64,000 nucleotides of DNA, taken from positions 16,193,131 through 16,257,130 of the forward strand of contig OZ034972.1 in the NCBI GenBank assembly GCA_964030785.1. The letters are read 5' to 3'. This DNA comes from Siderastrea siderea. Taxonomy: Eukaryota > Cnidaria > Anthozoa > Scleractinia > Rhizangiidae. Every line of letters begins with the position of its first letter. Positions within the stretch are counted from its first letter, which is position 1. Positions 30,970 to 43,213 of this stretch are shown here, one piece after another. Made by a program: the position numbers and the translations under genes. The notes under the pieces are model-generated. The model was given only the letters and a program-made list of their open reading frames with translations. It was not told where the DNA came from and did no database searches.

Positions 30970-32262
30970 ACATGGTTGACCCGCACAATCAGCAAGATAA
31001 CATGAATTACCAGTCAGCTGTAGTCTTCGAAATGCCAGACAAAGATAAAATCGAGGAATTACGGGGTTTGCTAAAGATTGCCATGGAGCGGAGAGGAAAC
31101 TTACGGTGAATGTTCACCAATCAAGCCAAAATTTCGAACTGATTTTCGACAACCCTCATCTCACAGAGGAAGACATTGAACTGTTGACGTCCAATCAGCA
31201 AAAGCTTTCGGAAGCAAGACCAGAACTGCGAGAGCTCGACAAGGAGATTCGGAACATTTATGTTATGCTCAGAGACAAGGGAGCAGCAGACAAAGGTTTT
31301 GAAGAGGCAGACGTGATCTCTGATAACCATTCTGCTTCAGAATGCTGAGGAAAATTGATAAGACCCTTCGCAAGAGTCAAGAACTGAAATCTCACTCTAG
31401 TGCCAACTCCAGCGCTTCCAAACAGCTTAAACGTTCTTCGCTCAAGTTGCCCGAAATCGCACTGCCAATCTTCGATGTTGACAGACGAAAATGGCTCAGT
31501 TTCTGGCATGTTTCCAGAACGGAACTACACGAGGTACAGGACATCTCAAATGTAACAAAATTCAACTTTCTTAAGGGACAGTTGTCGGAAAGCATTAAAA
31601 AGAAAGTTGAGGGGATTATGGTAAGTGAAGACAACTATAATTTATTGGCTGAAACCCTCCAAGATAATTATGGCGATAAAACAGCAATTAAGAATGCCCA
31701 CTGTGTTGCACTCCTTACGATGGCCAAGCCTACAGCCACAGCTTTACGCGCTTTCTATGACAGCATTATGAGTGACATGAGGTCTCTTGCAACACTGGAT
31801 CTCCCTACAACCAGGTATGGAGACTTTTATGTTCCCATATTGTTAGAGAAGCTCCCTGAGAAGCTGTCGACCAGTGTTTTGAAAGAGTACCCATGAAGCA
31901 ACCCCACTGTCGACCTGCTTGTTGACTTGATCCACAATGAGGTTAAAAGGCTTGAGCAAGTTTCTTACATTAGCCAAAACAATCAACCCACCAAAACAAA
32001 ATTGCATCCTTCTCCTCTCAAGAGTCAGACGGGTAGTACAGCAACCTCAAAAGCTCCAGTTCCACCAGGCACAGCCCTTGCACTTTCTGCAGCTACCAAC
32101 CCTTACGATCAGTCCAAATCCAAGAACGTTAACAGTTTAAGGGACCTAGGAAGATTTCATGTTGTTTGTGAAGGTCTTCACATAACACTTTCCAGTGCGA
32201 ACTTTCAGTCAAAGAAAGACTGGCTGCAGCAAATACCAACCAGTTGTGCCTTAATTGTCTAA
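30970..32262 (+). pseudogene. gag: BEL-B Gag
   Basis: ATG 30970 begins MVDPHNQQDNMNYQSAV with a charged helical N-terminus (KDKIEELRGLLKIAMERR). It passes through frame changes at about 31107 and 31345 into a DUF1759-type capsid: LPIFDVDRRKWLSFWHVSRT, FNFLKGQLSESIKKKVEG, YGDFYVPILLEKLP. A TGA at 31894-31896 and a further shift separate it from the C-terminal part, NEVKRLEQVSY to 32262. Confidence 0.82.
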
Positions 32263-32708
32263 GAAGTGGCCATGTTGCTTCTCGGTGTCAATCCCAGTGG
32301 AGGTGTTCAGTGTGTCGACAACTTCATCACACTACGCTACATGGAACTCTTACTATCCAATCAACACCACCTTTGTCGACCTTCCCTGATCCATCAACAG
32401 GCATCCCCCAGTGTCTCAAGGTACCCATACATGATGCTACTGTCTGTGAGAAATTACTGCAAGACCAACAAAGTACCACACCCTTACTGTTAAGCAGTGA
32501 CAGCCTAAATTCTGGTACCATGACCTCTAATCATAGTCAGTCCAATCCAGTGTTAATCAAGACTGCCATCACATTAGCTAAGAATGACACAGTTGCTCAA
32601 CAGGCAAACATCTTTTTTGACGAGGGTTCATCCCTTTCGTATATCACCACAAAGTTTGCAAAGGAACTGTGTATTAAGCCACCATGGTATCAAGACTGTG
32701 CACATTAA
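32244..32708 (+). pseudogene. pol: BEL-B zinc knuckles and aspartic protease
   Basis: Two zinc motifs, CLNCLRSGHVASRC and CSVCRQLHHTTLH, lead to the protease active site IFFDEGSSLSYIT (catalytic Asp at about 32619). DEGS in place of DTGA is normal for this BEL branch. The frame is lost after about 32690 and the protease end continues in the next frame. Confidence 0.85.
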
Positions 32709-34219
32709 CTCATTTGGAGGTGCAACCTCAACCAACACCTATCCAGTAGGTTCAGTCAGTATCATTACCGACGAAGGAGAAATCAGTGTCGACACTCTTA
32801 TCAAAGATGTAATTGTTACTCCTATTGACTGCAGAAATTGGGCCAACTGCCTCAAATCTGCCCACATCACTACGTTTCAGCTGGCTGATGATTTCAGCCA
32901 AGATTATTTCCCAGTTCAATTCCTCATTGGTATGGATTCTGTCTGGCAGTTCCTGAAACCTGACATTATTTATAGTTATCCCACTGCTCAAGCATCCAGT
33001 CTGGGATATCTTCTCTCAGGAAAACTCTTCCCATTAGCAAATGGTGCAGAAGCAGCCCAGACAGTCACACAGTGTTTTACAAGCCGCCACCCTTATCACA
33101 GCCATATGTTTCATGACAGAGGGTGGGATAAATTTGCTTTCGAGAAGAATCCTGAGGTCCACAACAAGGTTGCTGATTTCCTAAAGATCGAAACATTGGG
33201 GATTGAGGAACATAGTGACACTGGTCAAGAAAGTGATTTCCTTGAGCGCTTCCAATCTGAAATTGACTACAGAGATGGGACTTACTTTGTACCATTACCG
33301 GGGCTGGACAATCATCCTCCCCTTCCTTCTAATCTGAACCTTGCCACCAGCTGTCTACAGCAAGTCAGAAAAAGGCTGCTTAAACTAAATCTTTGGAAAC
33401 CTTATGCCAGCATCATTGCTGATCAGATTGACAAAGGCTATGTTGAAGCTGTTCCTGATCATGAAGTTCCTTTGAATGAGAGTAACACTCGCTATCTTAG
33501 CCACCTCTTCGTCCTACGCCCTGACAGTGAAACAACGCCTCTTCGAGTTGTCTTCGCAACCAATCCAGGTCAGGTGTCGCTGAATGATTGTTTCTACACT
33601 GGCCCATCCCCCCAAGTTACTCAACATCATTGTACATTGCTTCCGAGTCAACAAGTATGCCCTTGTTGCTGACATTGAGAAAGCCCTCATGCAGATCAAG
33701 TTAAATGAAGAGGATCACAACTATGTTCGCTTTCTTTGGTTTGAAGATGGAGATCCAGACGAGCCAATCAAAGTTTACTGTTACACATCCGTCTTCTTTG
33801 GAGGAACATGCTCCCCTTTCATCCTCAGCTCCACCATTTGTGATCATCTGTCTAAGTACGAGAATGATCAGGAACCATTCATTCAATTTGTTGCTCATGC
33901 CCTTGAAGAGAAGCTGTACTGTGACAATGTATTGTCAGGAACTGGTGATGAAGATTCTACTGTTAAGTACTACTTCAGTTCTAGACAGATCATGAAATAC
34001 ACCATCATGAATCTCTGCCAGTGGTTCACTAATTCCCGAGCACTGACCTCAGTTATCAACCAGATGGGAACTGGTTCTCAGAGGGAACTGTCAGGATTAC
34101 TAGGGCTGATTTGGAACCCACAAGAAGACACGCTGCAGTTTCCACAAAAACCCATCGTCATTGCTCTGAGGTGCCATTTACCAAGCGACAAGTACTCAGT
34201 TCAGCCTCGTCAACTTTGA
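32690..34219 (+). pseudogene. pol: BEL-B reverse transcriptase
   Basis: VHINSFGG and FLIGMDSVWQFL close the protease; RT follows: DGTYFVPLPGLDNHPPLP, HLFVLRPDSETTPLRVVFAT, then (after a frameshift near 33620) ALVADIEKALMQIKLNEEDHNYVRF with the motif A Asp. The third catalytic motif is YCDN at 33917-33928, where this branch usually has YVDN. NQMGTGSQRELSGLLGLIWNP leads into the connection. Disrupted by at least one frameshift. Confidence 0.85.
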
Positions 34220-34990
34220 TCCACTTGGTCTCATCTCTCCTGTTTTTGTCCCAGCTAAAGCATTTATCTCATCCTTGTGGGATAAAGGATTTGACTAGGA
34301 TGAAGTTCTCCCAGAACTACAACATGAGTACAACAAAATTGCCAGTGAACTTGAAGCAGCATCAAAGTTCGTTACTGCACGTTATTTGGATCTTGACAAA
34401 ACACTGCCAGTTGAAATGCATGTATTTTGTGATGCATGTCCCACAACCGCTGCTGGTTGGTGTGTAATTTTCGTTCCGAAGGACAAGGTCAGGTTCATTG
34501 GTTCCAGGGTCAAAATTGCATCATCTAAACATGCACGAAATGTTCCAGAGTGGGAATTGATCGCTATGGTCCTAGGAGCTCACTTCAAAGAGATTTTCAG
34601 CAAGGACTTTCCGTCCATCTCGTCACACTATTGGACAGATTCCACTGCGTGTCTTCATTGGCCGTTTAGTCACAAGCCACTTACCGTCTTCATCGAAACT
34701 GCCCGTTCAGAAGAGAACCCAGCAGACATTCTGTCCCGTGGGTGTATGGCCAAAGATCTTCAGAATTCTCCATTGTGGAAGAGAGGTCCTCCATGGCTGA
34801 TAGACCATTTGCTGCGGCCTAAATGGAGTCCTAAAAGCCTCAAGGAGGACAGCTCTGTTTCAGCTTCAGATGTAGAAGGTTACTGTGAAGACTTGAAACA
34901 TTTTGACAAAGGCAGCCTCCAATCACAACCTATTCAGAAGTCTAAATCTCGTCCCCAGCTAGTTCACCAGTTTAATCTGAAGCTCAGTCC
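34220..34990 (+). pseudogene. pol: BEL-B RNase H
   Basis: FDPLGLISPVF in a shifted frame starts the connection, with a TAG near 34300. RNase H then reads PVEMHVFCDACPTTAAGW (first Asp), VPEWELIAMVLG (Glu) and HYWTDSTACLHW (Asp). Between KPLTVFI and ETARSEENPADILSRG about 20 residues of the usual spacer are missing. Confidence 0.83.
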
Positions 34991-36135
34991 AAGTGGCCTT
35001 TTTAGTCGCTTCTGGCAGACTCGAACATGCTATGCTTGACGATGCAAGACAACCAATCCTAATCAGCAAGAAGTCGCGGTTCACACCTCCGCTCGTTAGG
35101 TCAATTCACGAAAGGCAGGTACACGTAGGAGTCAGACACTGTTATTGCATTGTGCAAAAGATTTTGGTTGCCATCAGCTCGAGGGCAAGTGACCAAGATA
35201 CTACGAAAATGTCAGACGCAGCTATACTGTGGGTGCGCCATTTAGGCTACCGCCTTCACCTGCTTTGCATGACTGTCGCCTTAACAAGATGAAGCCGTTT
35301 GCTACAGCAGGGATCGTTTTCACTGGTCATGTTATTTTGAAGAATGGCAGCAAAACACAGAAATGTTGCATTTGCCTCTTTGCCTGTAGTACCACTCGCA
35401 ATGTCAACTTGGAGATTGTGACTGACATGTCCACTGATCAGTGAGGGAAACAAAGTCTCTCAGCCACAGGTTGCGCAGGTATTTAGTTGGCCCTCACTCC
35501 AGTCCCGCCGGGACTATCTGAAATGCATGCTAGTTTTTAAATGTTTACATAACTTGGCTAAACCCTATTTGCTTAAGGAATTTCACCATTCACGCGAATT
35601 TCACGATTATAATACGCGCCATAGAGATTTGCTGCGTCCGCATTTTGCAAAAACATCTAAGTATCAGGGCTCCTTCAGGGTTAGCGGAACTAAAATATGG
35701 AACAGCCTCCCGTTGAAACTGAGGAGGGTTCAGGAATTAACAAGGTTTAAGTCTGGCCTTAAAAAGCTTTTTAAATCTAGCTGAATCTACCCCAAACACT
35801 TAAAGTAATTGAGTGTTACTATGCTAATACTTTTGCTCTGTTAAACAGAGCCCCATTCAAACCAGACTCGCTGAACTGGGCACCTCTGTCTAAATATTGT
35901 TGAAATAAATAAAAATAAATAAATAAAAGTTCCTTCAGGCATTCAGACGCCACTGTGCTGTTTATGGAATTCTATCATTGGTACTGTGTGACAATGCTAA
36001 GACATTTGTGAAAGGTGAAGAAGAAATTCAGAAGTTGTTTCAAGTCATAAAAGGTCAGGGAGTCCAACAACACTTCACCCAGAAGAGAATTCAAATGAGG
36101 CACATTCCTCCTAAGTCACCACACTGCAGTGGTAC
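34991..36135 (+). pseudogene. pol: BEL-B integrase, split by a LINE
   Basis: The N-terminal region (LDDARQPILISKKSRFTPPLV) has the HHCC-type zinc sequence (IHERQVHVGVRHCY). The core begins FATAGIVFTGHVILKNG; the first catalytic Asp is replaced by Val (GTT 35316-35318). The core is interrupted at about 35440-35927 by a LINE and resumes with LQAFRRHCAVYG, VLCDNAKTFVKG (second Asp) and HIPPKSPH. It stops at about 36135. The catalytic Glu is not present. Confidence 0.85.
35440..35927 (+). mobile_element. CR1/L2-like LINE, 3' end only
   Basis: The frame 35490-35784 encodes the C-terminal tail of a non-LTR reverse transcriptase: SLQSRRDYLKCMLVFKCLHNL, YNTRHRDLLRP, then FRVSGTKIWNSLPLKLRR and ELTRFKSGLKKLFKSS. 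The 3' end is an (AAAT)n-type tail at 35902-35927. 5' truncation is normal for LINEs. It lies inside the BEL-B integrase. No clear target duplication. Confidence 0.85.
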
Positions 36136-38056
36136 AGTACTGTGCAAAGTGTCATGCAAACAAAATTCGACAAATTATGGTCTTTGTTCTCGCAAAATTT
36201 CGCGCAAACTTTAGCGCTACCTTGCACGCAATGTCGAGCGAAATTACGGGCAAAGTTCGTTCACAAAATGAAATTTCGTGGAAATTCGCGGCAATAGAAA
36301 GGAACTTGAGCCATATAAAAGCGTAGCAGCGACTGACGTAACTTCCGATCACACAGCCGAAAGGTCCATGTCCCTTTCCCGCCGGCCTTTTTTACTCAAA
36401 AAACGCCTTTTTTTACTGTTAAAGCGGTTTTTTAAGTGCTGTGTTGCCAAATGCCACTTCACTTTGCTACAAAAGCGTTTTCTTAAACTTTAGCTACATT
36501 TTGAGTCAGCCTCTGTTGTAAATTGTCATAAGCCAAAATTTGCGGATTCATTTCCAATTTTTTTCTCGCTTCTTTTGCTTTCCTTTTTCTCTCCCTTTCT
36601 TTTCTCTTTATCTTCTACCCTTTATCCCCTTTCTATCCACTGGAAAAGTTTTGGCCTCAGCCCATCTAAAACCCTGGAAATCGAACATTGATCAACTAGG
36701 TCAATTAGTCTATTTTACCACCATCTTTGCACCCAAAATTGGACACGTTTTTTCTGGTATAGCTCTGGCAGAATTTGGTCGATATTCAAAATGGACACAC
36801 ACATGGATGGATCTGTCCTTGCTGTGTTAGGTGCTTATCAAAACAATTTGGTGATGTCAAAAAATGATGACGTCACAAGTGGTTCAATGTCTCCGGGTCA
36901 AAAACGTCCCAAAAATACTCTAAGGTGCGGGATTGCAGAGAAACGCCGCACACTCATTTGCATCTCATTGAATAACAAAAGAATAACAAAACAGCACATT
37001 TGTTGTATACCTCGTTCTTTTAAACTCTGAATTAATTTTCCGCAATCCCGCACCTCACTCCAAAAATAAGACTCTTGGCGGGAAAGAGTTTCAGATTTGA
37101 AAACATTGTCTACAAAATAAACATTAAACTTAAACTTAAAAAAAAAAGAATACAGGAAGGTCGCTGATCTTTTATATTCAAACTCTCTTAGGAAAGAAAT
37201 ATTCGTGTCGTGATAAGTATTAACTGTACGTGAACAGTTGCGCTAAATGTAATGTAAACAAAACGCTTCAGTCAACTGTAGCGCATAAAGTTCAAATGTT
37301 CCGTGCATGACCTTATTGCTCTAACACGGTAACAATCACTTATCATAAAAGTTTACGCTTACATTGACTTGTAATTAAATAAACTTAACTTAAGATCTGT
37401 ATATCACTGAAATATATGTGGTAAAGCATGCTTGGGAAGGAAATGAATAATGTGGAAAAGTCGCACTACAAAATTCGCTAATGCAAAATAATGTTAACAA
37501 AACAATTCAGTTGACTAAATGTCGCGCATAAACTTAAAATGTTAATTCCATGACCTTACCTCTCTCATACTTGTGTAATTCTAATGAAATGAAAGGATTT
37601 ACTGCGAAGATCACAACAGTTGAGATATTAAGTTACGTCAAATTTCCAAACGTTTGGAAACACAACCAAATTTGCATAACCATCGCGCAACTAATTACAC
37701 TCGCGACACCCTTGAAAAGTCACGTCCCGGTCTGATGTGAGTCATATTTTAAAAATCAGACGTATACATTCACACTTCAATGTGAGAAATGATGTTGAAA
37801 TTTACACAAAAAATTAGTTTCGAACTGAGTAGATCTGGGAAAAGTCTCTTTTAAGAATGAACATAGATTTTTGAATTTTCTTCTGTTTTCCAACTCCTTC
37901 TTTCAACACTCTTTACTGCCACATTCACTCCTTTTAATAGTTCTCAAGCTTGCTTTTAAATGTTTTCGACTGGGGATCCTGACGAGAGAAATGCAAACTT
38001 GTTCTGCCAAAATGGCTTTCTTGACAAAGATGTTTTCAACTGAAAAATATGCATAT
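36136..38056. other. No gene recognised; minor repeats
   Basis: Contains a pyrimidine-rich stretch near 36550-36640. An inverted repeat (AAAAATACTCTAAGGTGCGG at 36911 with its complement ending 37066) could be a ~156-bp MITE. A degenerate ~70-bp duplication (gtaaacaaaacgcttcagtcaactg... at 37248 and 37490) is also present. Confidence 0.4.
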
Positions 38057-38059
38057 GCA

Positions 38060-38720
38060 AGTTGGCTGTAACAAAATCGGGATCCTGGATTTCACTCTTC
38101 CTTCTGAGACTCGTTTCATATGACATTTCTCTGACAAATTATCTGACTGAATGGAGAGCATGTGTAATAACTTTGCTGTTAAAGAATATCCCAAGGGAAA
38201 TCGCCGTTTCATTACTCCAAAAAACCAGGCCATTATTCCATTCCACAGCAAATTTTCTGTTATTCTTATTCCCATTTTATACCTCTTCAGCCCCACCCCT
38301 CAAGTTCTTGAAGGTGATGAGTGTATTTATCAGTCCTATTGATTATTTGATTTAGACTTTACTTTTCATTCATTCCCAGGTATCCACTGAGAAGATTTAC
38401 AAGGATCAATTTGGTGTCCATGTTGTCGAATGCTTAAATAGGGTAAGGGACACTGCACAGGAGTGTGACTCTATGTTTCCCAAAAGATTATGAAGACTGC
38501 AAGATAACTCTGCGAGAGCAAGAAACCCCCGAGCCACCTATTAAAAAAACAACTCATATGCAGTAGTGCCATGGAACAAAAGCAAGACTGTACCTCCCAA
38601 GGCCTGGCCACACCATCATTAACTAACACTGAGCTGCCCAGCAGTGCAAAGATTAGGTTAATCGTCAAAATTCGTCACAAACCACCAAGCCTCCACTGGG
38701 CCTGCCAGCAACACCCACAG
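38060..38720 (+). repeat. Segmental duplication, copy 1
   Basis: About 93% identical to 39327-40002. It contains an exon-like segment behind a good acceptor (cattcccag|gtatccactgag, about 38387). Confidence 0.88.
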
Positions 38721-38951
38721 ATCCTACCAAATGGCAGGACGCTGGCTCTGCCAGATAAGGCTGTGCTTAGCTACCAAGACAAACTCTTGAAATGTCGCTT
38801 GAGTGAACAGAACTTTTGTGGTGTTCTTGGTAGACCTGAGAAAGCTCCAAATACAGAAAGCCCTCTATCTCTGCCATGCCAAAATGATCGCAGCACAAAG
38901 TTTTTTGCAAGTGAACACCACAAATTTGGCAGACCAGCCAGCAAAGTATAA
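38571..38951 (+). CDS. Unrecognised 126-residue open frame
   Basis: ATG 38571 (GCCATGG context) opens MEQKQDCTSQGLATPSLTN, rich in Ser, Pro and Lys, with no domain I recognise. Its first 50 codons lie in the duplicated segment and recur, nearly identical and open, at 39852-40002. It may be a decayed exon; the function is unknown. Confidence 0.3.
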   Translation: MEQKQDCTSQGLATPSLTNTELPSSAKIRLIVKIRHKPPSLHWACQQHPQILPNGRTLALPDKAVLSYQDKLLKCRLSEQNFCGVLGRPEKAPNTESPLSLPCQNDRSTKFFASEHHKFGRPASKV

Positions 38952-39326
38952 AAGAACGCTCTGAAATTCTACACAGAAAGGAAACTATCACTAAAAAAAG
39001 AAAGCCCAGACTGTAGTCCACGTTTTCAGCTTAATGAAGACAAAATTTTCAACTAGAGGAACTGAAATCTCTCATAATTTTTAGAAAATGTTTAGAATAA
39101 TTGTCAATACCAAATCTCATCTACATGTGACATGTTTCCTCCATTTGCTACTGCTGGGATGCAACTTTGGCATTATTCAGGTTTTTCTTGTGGATTATCA
39201 ATGTTGCTGTAACTTGCTGTAGCAACATTTAGATCACGTGAGTAAATTTCTTCCAATTTCAACTTATTTAAGAGAAGAGATAGTCATTACTTGTTAACAA
39301 AAGTTAAATGTGTGTACAAATATATG

Positions 39327-40002
39327 GAAGTTAGCTGTAATAAAATTCGGATCCTGGATCTCACTCTTTCTTCTGAGACTTCTTTCATATGACATTTGTC
39401 CGACAAATTATGTGACTGAATGGAGAGCATGTGTAATAACTTTGCTGTTAAAGAACATCCCAAGGGAAATCGTCATTTCATTACTCCAAAAAACCAGGCC
39501 ATTATCCCACTCCACAGCAAAATTTCTGTTATTCTTATTCCCATTTTATACCTCTTCAGCCCCACCCCTCAAGTTCTTGAAGGTGATGCCAAAGAGCATA
39601 GAGTGTATTTATCAGTCCTATTGATTATTTGATTAAGACTTTACTTTTCATTCATTTGCAGGTATCCACTGAGAAGGCTTACAAGGATCAATTTGGTGTC
39701 CATGTTGTTGAATGTTTATATAGTTTAAGGGTCACTGCACAGGAGTGCGACTCTATGTTTTTCCAAAAGATTGTGAAGACTGTAAGATAACTCTGCGAGA
39801 GGAAGAAACCCCCGAGCCACCTATAAAGAAACAACTCACGGGCAGTAATGTCATGGAACAAAAGCAAGACTGTACCTCCCAAGGCCTGGCCACACCATCA
39901 TTAACTAACATTGAGCTGCCCAGCAGTGCAAAGATTAGGTTAATCGTCAAAATTCGTAACGAACCACCAAGCGTCCACTGGGCCTGCCAGCAACACCCAC
40001 AG
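39327..40002 (+). repeat. Segmental duplication, copy 2
   Basis: Second copy of 38060-38720, with a 12-base insertion (ccaaagagcata near 39589). It ends abruptly at the start of a LINE fragment. Confidence 0.88.
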
Positions 40003-40475
40003 CCTTCTACAATGGGCTAGTGCTGCCACACCTAGACTATGCCGACACAGTGTGGGGAGATCAACCCGGTCTAAAATCAGAAATGGAAAAACTGCAAAGT
40101 TTTCAGAACAAATTTGCGAAGAAAATTAAATTAGGCAAAATGTCTTCTTCAGAAGCTCTGAAGTGTCTGAATTGGCTCCCTCTGGCTGGAAGACGTCTTT
40201 CTCACCGGTGTACAGCCGTAGAAAATGCAATCAAAGGAGACATTCCGCAACATTTTGAAAGTTTTAAATCGACATTAAGAAGTTCACATGGCTACAACAC
40301 TAGACATGGCTACTTACCTAGATTGCCTAAACCTCAAACGGAATGCGGAAAGAGAGTGTCCTACTTCCGTTTTACAAATGACTGGATGTCTCTCCCAGTA
40401 TTTTTAAGAAAGCCAATGCCATGCACAATTTTTAAGAAAAACCTTACAAGGTTTTTGATGGATAAACATTTTTAG
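40003..40475 (+). pseudogene. CR1/L2-like LINE reverse transcriptase C-terminus
   Basis: FYNGLVLPHLDYADTVWG is a conserved C-terminal RT motif of CR1/L2-type LINEs, followed by LQSFQNKFAKKI, LNWLPLAGRRLSHRC, GYNTRHG and W-SLP sequence to TRFLMDKHF. It is 5'-truncated exactly where the second duplicated segment ends. No tail repeat is obvious. Confidence 0.82.
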
Positions 40476-40700
40476 AAGTGGTCAAACGTTTCCGATTATA
40501 TGCACCCAGGGGGCTATAATCAGGGGGAGAATTATTGGAGGGTGTTTTACGTTAAAGGAGAGGGGGCTTATAATTGGTGGAGGGCTTATAAGCGAGGGGG
40601 GTATTTTCGGAATTTTACGGTCTGACTTGGGCCTCTGAACAGATACTCAAAGGTTGCTTTGGGCCAAGCTCATCTCAATTTGATATCTCTTCATTTTTAG
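40476..40700. other. G-rich low-complexity and presumed intron end
   Basis: Repeats of ggggcttataat-gg-ggaggg type at 40508-40600, then a pyrimidine tract and acceptor (tcatttttag) at 40700. Confidence 0.5.
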
Positions 40701-41112
40701 TTTTGAGAGTAACGAGGAAGGAAGTACTAGATCAATCAAAGATTTGCCTTCTTCAATAACGACACTTGTAGAGTGCCCTGACCCCCCATCAAAGTTGCCT
40801 TCTCCAACGTTTCCGCGATTTGGGCTCTACGCAGAAGAGGAGATTCCAGTCACGCTGAGTGCCAAAGAGTACGCTTGGCTGTTTGCACGGAACCTTTCAA
40901 GGGAAGAGGAAACTGCTGGTGACGCAGGAATTCGACAAGAAGAAGAGGAGCCCCACCGTAGCAAAGTGCCAGTTTTTTCCGCGTACAATTCTCTTGTCAG
41001 CCCAACGTTGCCAGTAACCTGCGTGTCAGCGCCTCCTTTGGTTGCAGCTCCAGTGCACGAGTGGAGTACCTTACTGACAGTGTTACAACAGGCACAAGGA
41101 ATCACTGCTCAG
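40701..41112 (+). CDS. CXC/PIN-like family gene, exon 1 of the part seen
   Basis: Open between a good acceptor (tcatttttag|) and donor (GCTCAG|gtacc), phase 1 in, phase 0 out. It reads SNEEGSTRSIKDLPSSITTL, then an acidic linker, then FSAYNSLVSPTLPVTCVSAP and HEWSTLLTVLQQAQGITAQ. The last part is strongly conserved, from memory, in a large multi-copy family of invertebrate proteins that end in a PIN-like domain and a CXC domain. Upstream exons were not recognised. No stops. Molecular function is unknown. Confidence 0.72.
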
Positions 41113-41287
41113 GTACCTTTTTAATGCACTTGTTCTCCTCGGATTGTATATGTACCTCAGTCTGATCTGTATAAATAATTCCTTATTGCACTTTACGAAA
41201 TGATGGATCAGTACAAATAACACTCAGGTTCAATTTTCTTGATGGTCGTTGTAGTCGTAGTAAAAGCAGATTCCGTTGCATTACTAG
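41113..41287 (+). other. Intron between exons 1 and 2
   Basis: 175-bp GT...AG intron (gtacct ... ttactag). Joining the exons keeps the frame (ITAQ|VVGQ). Confidence 0.75.
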
Positions 41288-41618
41288 GTTGTTGGTCAGC
41301 AGAGAAAAACTGTCATATCACTCGACATGGGTCTTTACATGCCCGCCAAGAAGCTTCAGATGGTCCATGAGGATCTCAATCACATCATCCTTCGTCCAGG
41401 AGAGCTACATATTCAAATGGCAGATCTTAAGACCATTGGTTCTTATATAGAGGGTAGCGGAATCGACCAGGCATGGATAGAGGCTGACCTTTACAGTCCA
41501 ACAACCGTAAAGCAGATCATCGAGGGTAATCATGTGAAAAGGGCCGAGACAGCGCACATTATTACGCTGCAGGCCCTTTTCACACTATACCAAGATGCCT
41601 TTCTCAGCGGTCAAGAAG
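41288..41618 (+). CDS. CXC/PIN-like family gene, exon 2
   Basis: VVGQQRKTVISLDMGLYMPA, LNHIILRPGELHIQMADLKT and IDQAWIEADLYSP lead to TVKQIIEGNHVKRAETAH. The aspartate in ISLDMGLY and the ...IEADLYS...IIEGNHVKR pattern are hallmark stretches of the family. The exon ends GAAG|gtaatag with one base of a split Gly codon that exon 3 completes (G|GT GAA TGT). No disruption. The region lies upstream of the nuclease-like domain; its role is unknown. Confidence 0.78.
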
Positions 41619-42837
41619 GTAATAGTCTTGTAAAAGCTATTATGTTTTCTTCTGAAAACACCAATGCTCAAAGCCTTGATGGCCATATCTCCACATCTAT
41701 TTTTACAGTATTGCAAGTTTAAAGTGCTACTATGATCAAAAATATGAATTTTTTGTTCTCTCCATATTTCGAAAATATAAGTACATATTACTCACCTTGC
41801 AAAGTTTTAAGTCGAAATTCGTACGGGAAGTCCGATTATTTTCACTGTAATTTTCGAGTTCGGCTTGCCGCCATTACTCAATTCAAAAATGACCGGGACG
41901 AGTTGGGCCGAGTTGGCCCAGAGAGGAAGTGACGTAGAAGTCTCAACACAACAAAACAAACGTGGATACTTTCTTATGCATTTGGAGAGGTGTGAGGGTT
42001 CGCAAGATTCATTTCTTCGATTTTGAGCTGAAGTATGCGTGGTCGGCGCTCTGTTGTTGAAGATTACGGCAAAGAAAGCATCGATGAATCGGAAATTTCC
42101 ATTCACAGTTCACCGACGAGTGGGTACGTTTATTTTAAGCGGAAAAGCTTCGTTTGCGTTCACCGGAAGGTCTTCAATCCTGTTGGACACCCAGCTGTTT
42201 GATCTCTGCATTTTGCGGCTGAATGCTTTACTCAAGCATTTTATGAGAAAGGTACAAGCAAATATTTAAAACCAGGATCAGTTCTACCCATCAGGAAGAA
42301 AAACAGCAATCATATCTGAGTGGGATCGTGGAATGGTGGGCGAATATTTATTTGCCGTTTGTGCTAACATCACATGTACGGTAAGATACACATTTCCTCA
42401 CATAACTAAGAGATACTTCGCTCGGTTGTCTTGTGCATATACATGTATAATTCCCAACAGATTTCGGCTTAACTGCATAATATGTGCCCCTTCGCATGAA
42501 CTATTTTCTGTGTCGCCGCCAAGCCGGCTCCGCGATACGTAGAAACTATTTTTATTCAACTTGGCTACGCGGTACGCGGTAAGCAGAAAATAGGAAAACA
42601 TTACCGTGTATTCCGCGTACTATAAACGTTCCCCATTTAAACTTCCGCTAAAAGAATATATTTGAAGTTCCTATAGACTAGTGGACTATAATAGAACATC
42701 ACCGTGTATTCCTCGTTCTATAAACGAAAATATTACGCGAAATTTCTTTGAATTACTCGGCTACATATAACGTAAAAAATATCAACAACCGAGCTTAATC
42801 GACCATAACAAACCTTCCTGTGTATTGCTTGTTCTTT

Positions 42838-42985
42838 TTACTGCGTAGCCAGCTCCTAACATCCCTCGTACATTTCAATTTATCTCTCTCCGCGTACCGT
42901 GTAGCCAGCTCCTAATATCTCTTTTATACTTCAATTAATTTCTCTTGACGTACGGCGTAGCGAGCTTCCAAAGTCTATAATTTCT
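42838..42985. repeat. Minisatellite, ~65-bp unit
   Basis: Three imperfect copies of cgtagccagctcctaacatctc...atttcaattaatttctctc.. within the TTAA element. Confidence 0.7.
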
Positions 42986-43213
42986 TGAGCCTATCACCGC
43001 TTTCGGGGTAGCCACTTCTCTCAGTAACGCTTTTGATGTGACGGCGTATTCCAGTTTATTCGTAGACTTCTGATGGTAAATCAGCGTTTATCTCTATAAA
43101 TTCGCATATGCTTGTTTACTAGGTAGTAAGATTACCGTGTTCGCACAATTACACGGGCGATTCGCGGCATCACTTCGTTTTAATACGTGAATTTATTTTC
43201 CTCGACCTTTTGT

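Larger units (their letters stand above)
30888..36135 (+). mobile_element. BEL/Pao LTR retrotransposon B, 3'-truncated, with LINE insertion
   Basis: Gag, zinc knuckles, protease, RT, RNase H and integrase follow in order on plus. The element is recognisable up to the integrase region MRHIPPKSPHC near 36130, after which unrelated sequence begins and no 3' LTR is seen. A CR1/L2-like LINE 3' end interrupts the integrase. Several stops and frameshifts mark it as dead. Confidence 0.9.

Noticed and set aside
36160..36330. Continuation of BEL-B integrase
   Set aside because: Similarity to integrase ends at about 36135; the following frame has no family motifs.
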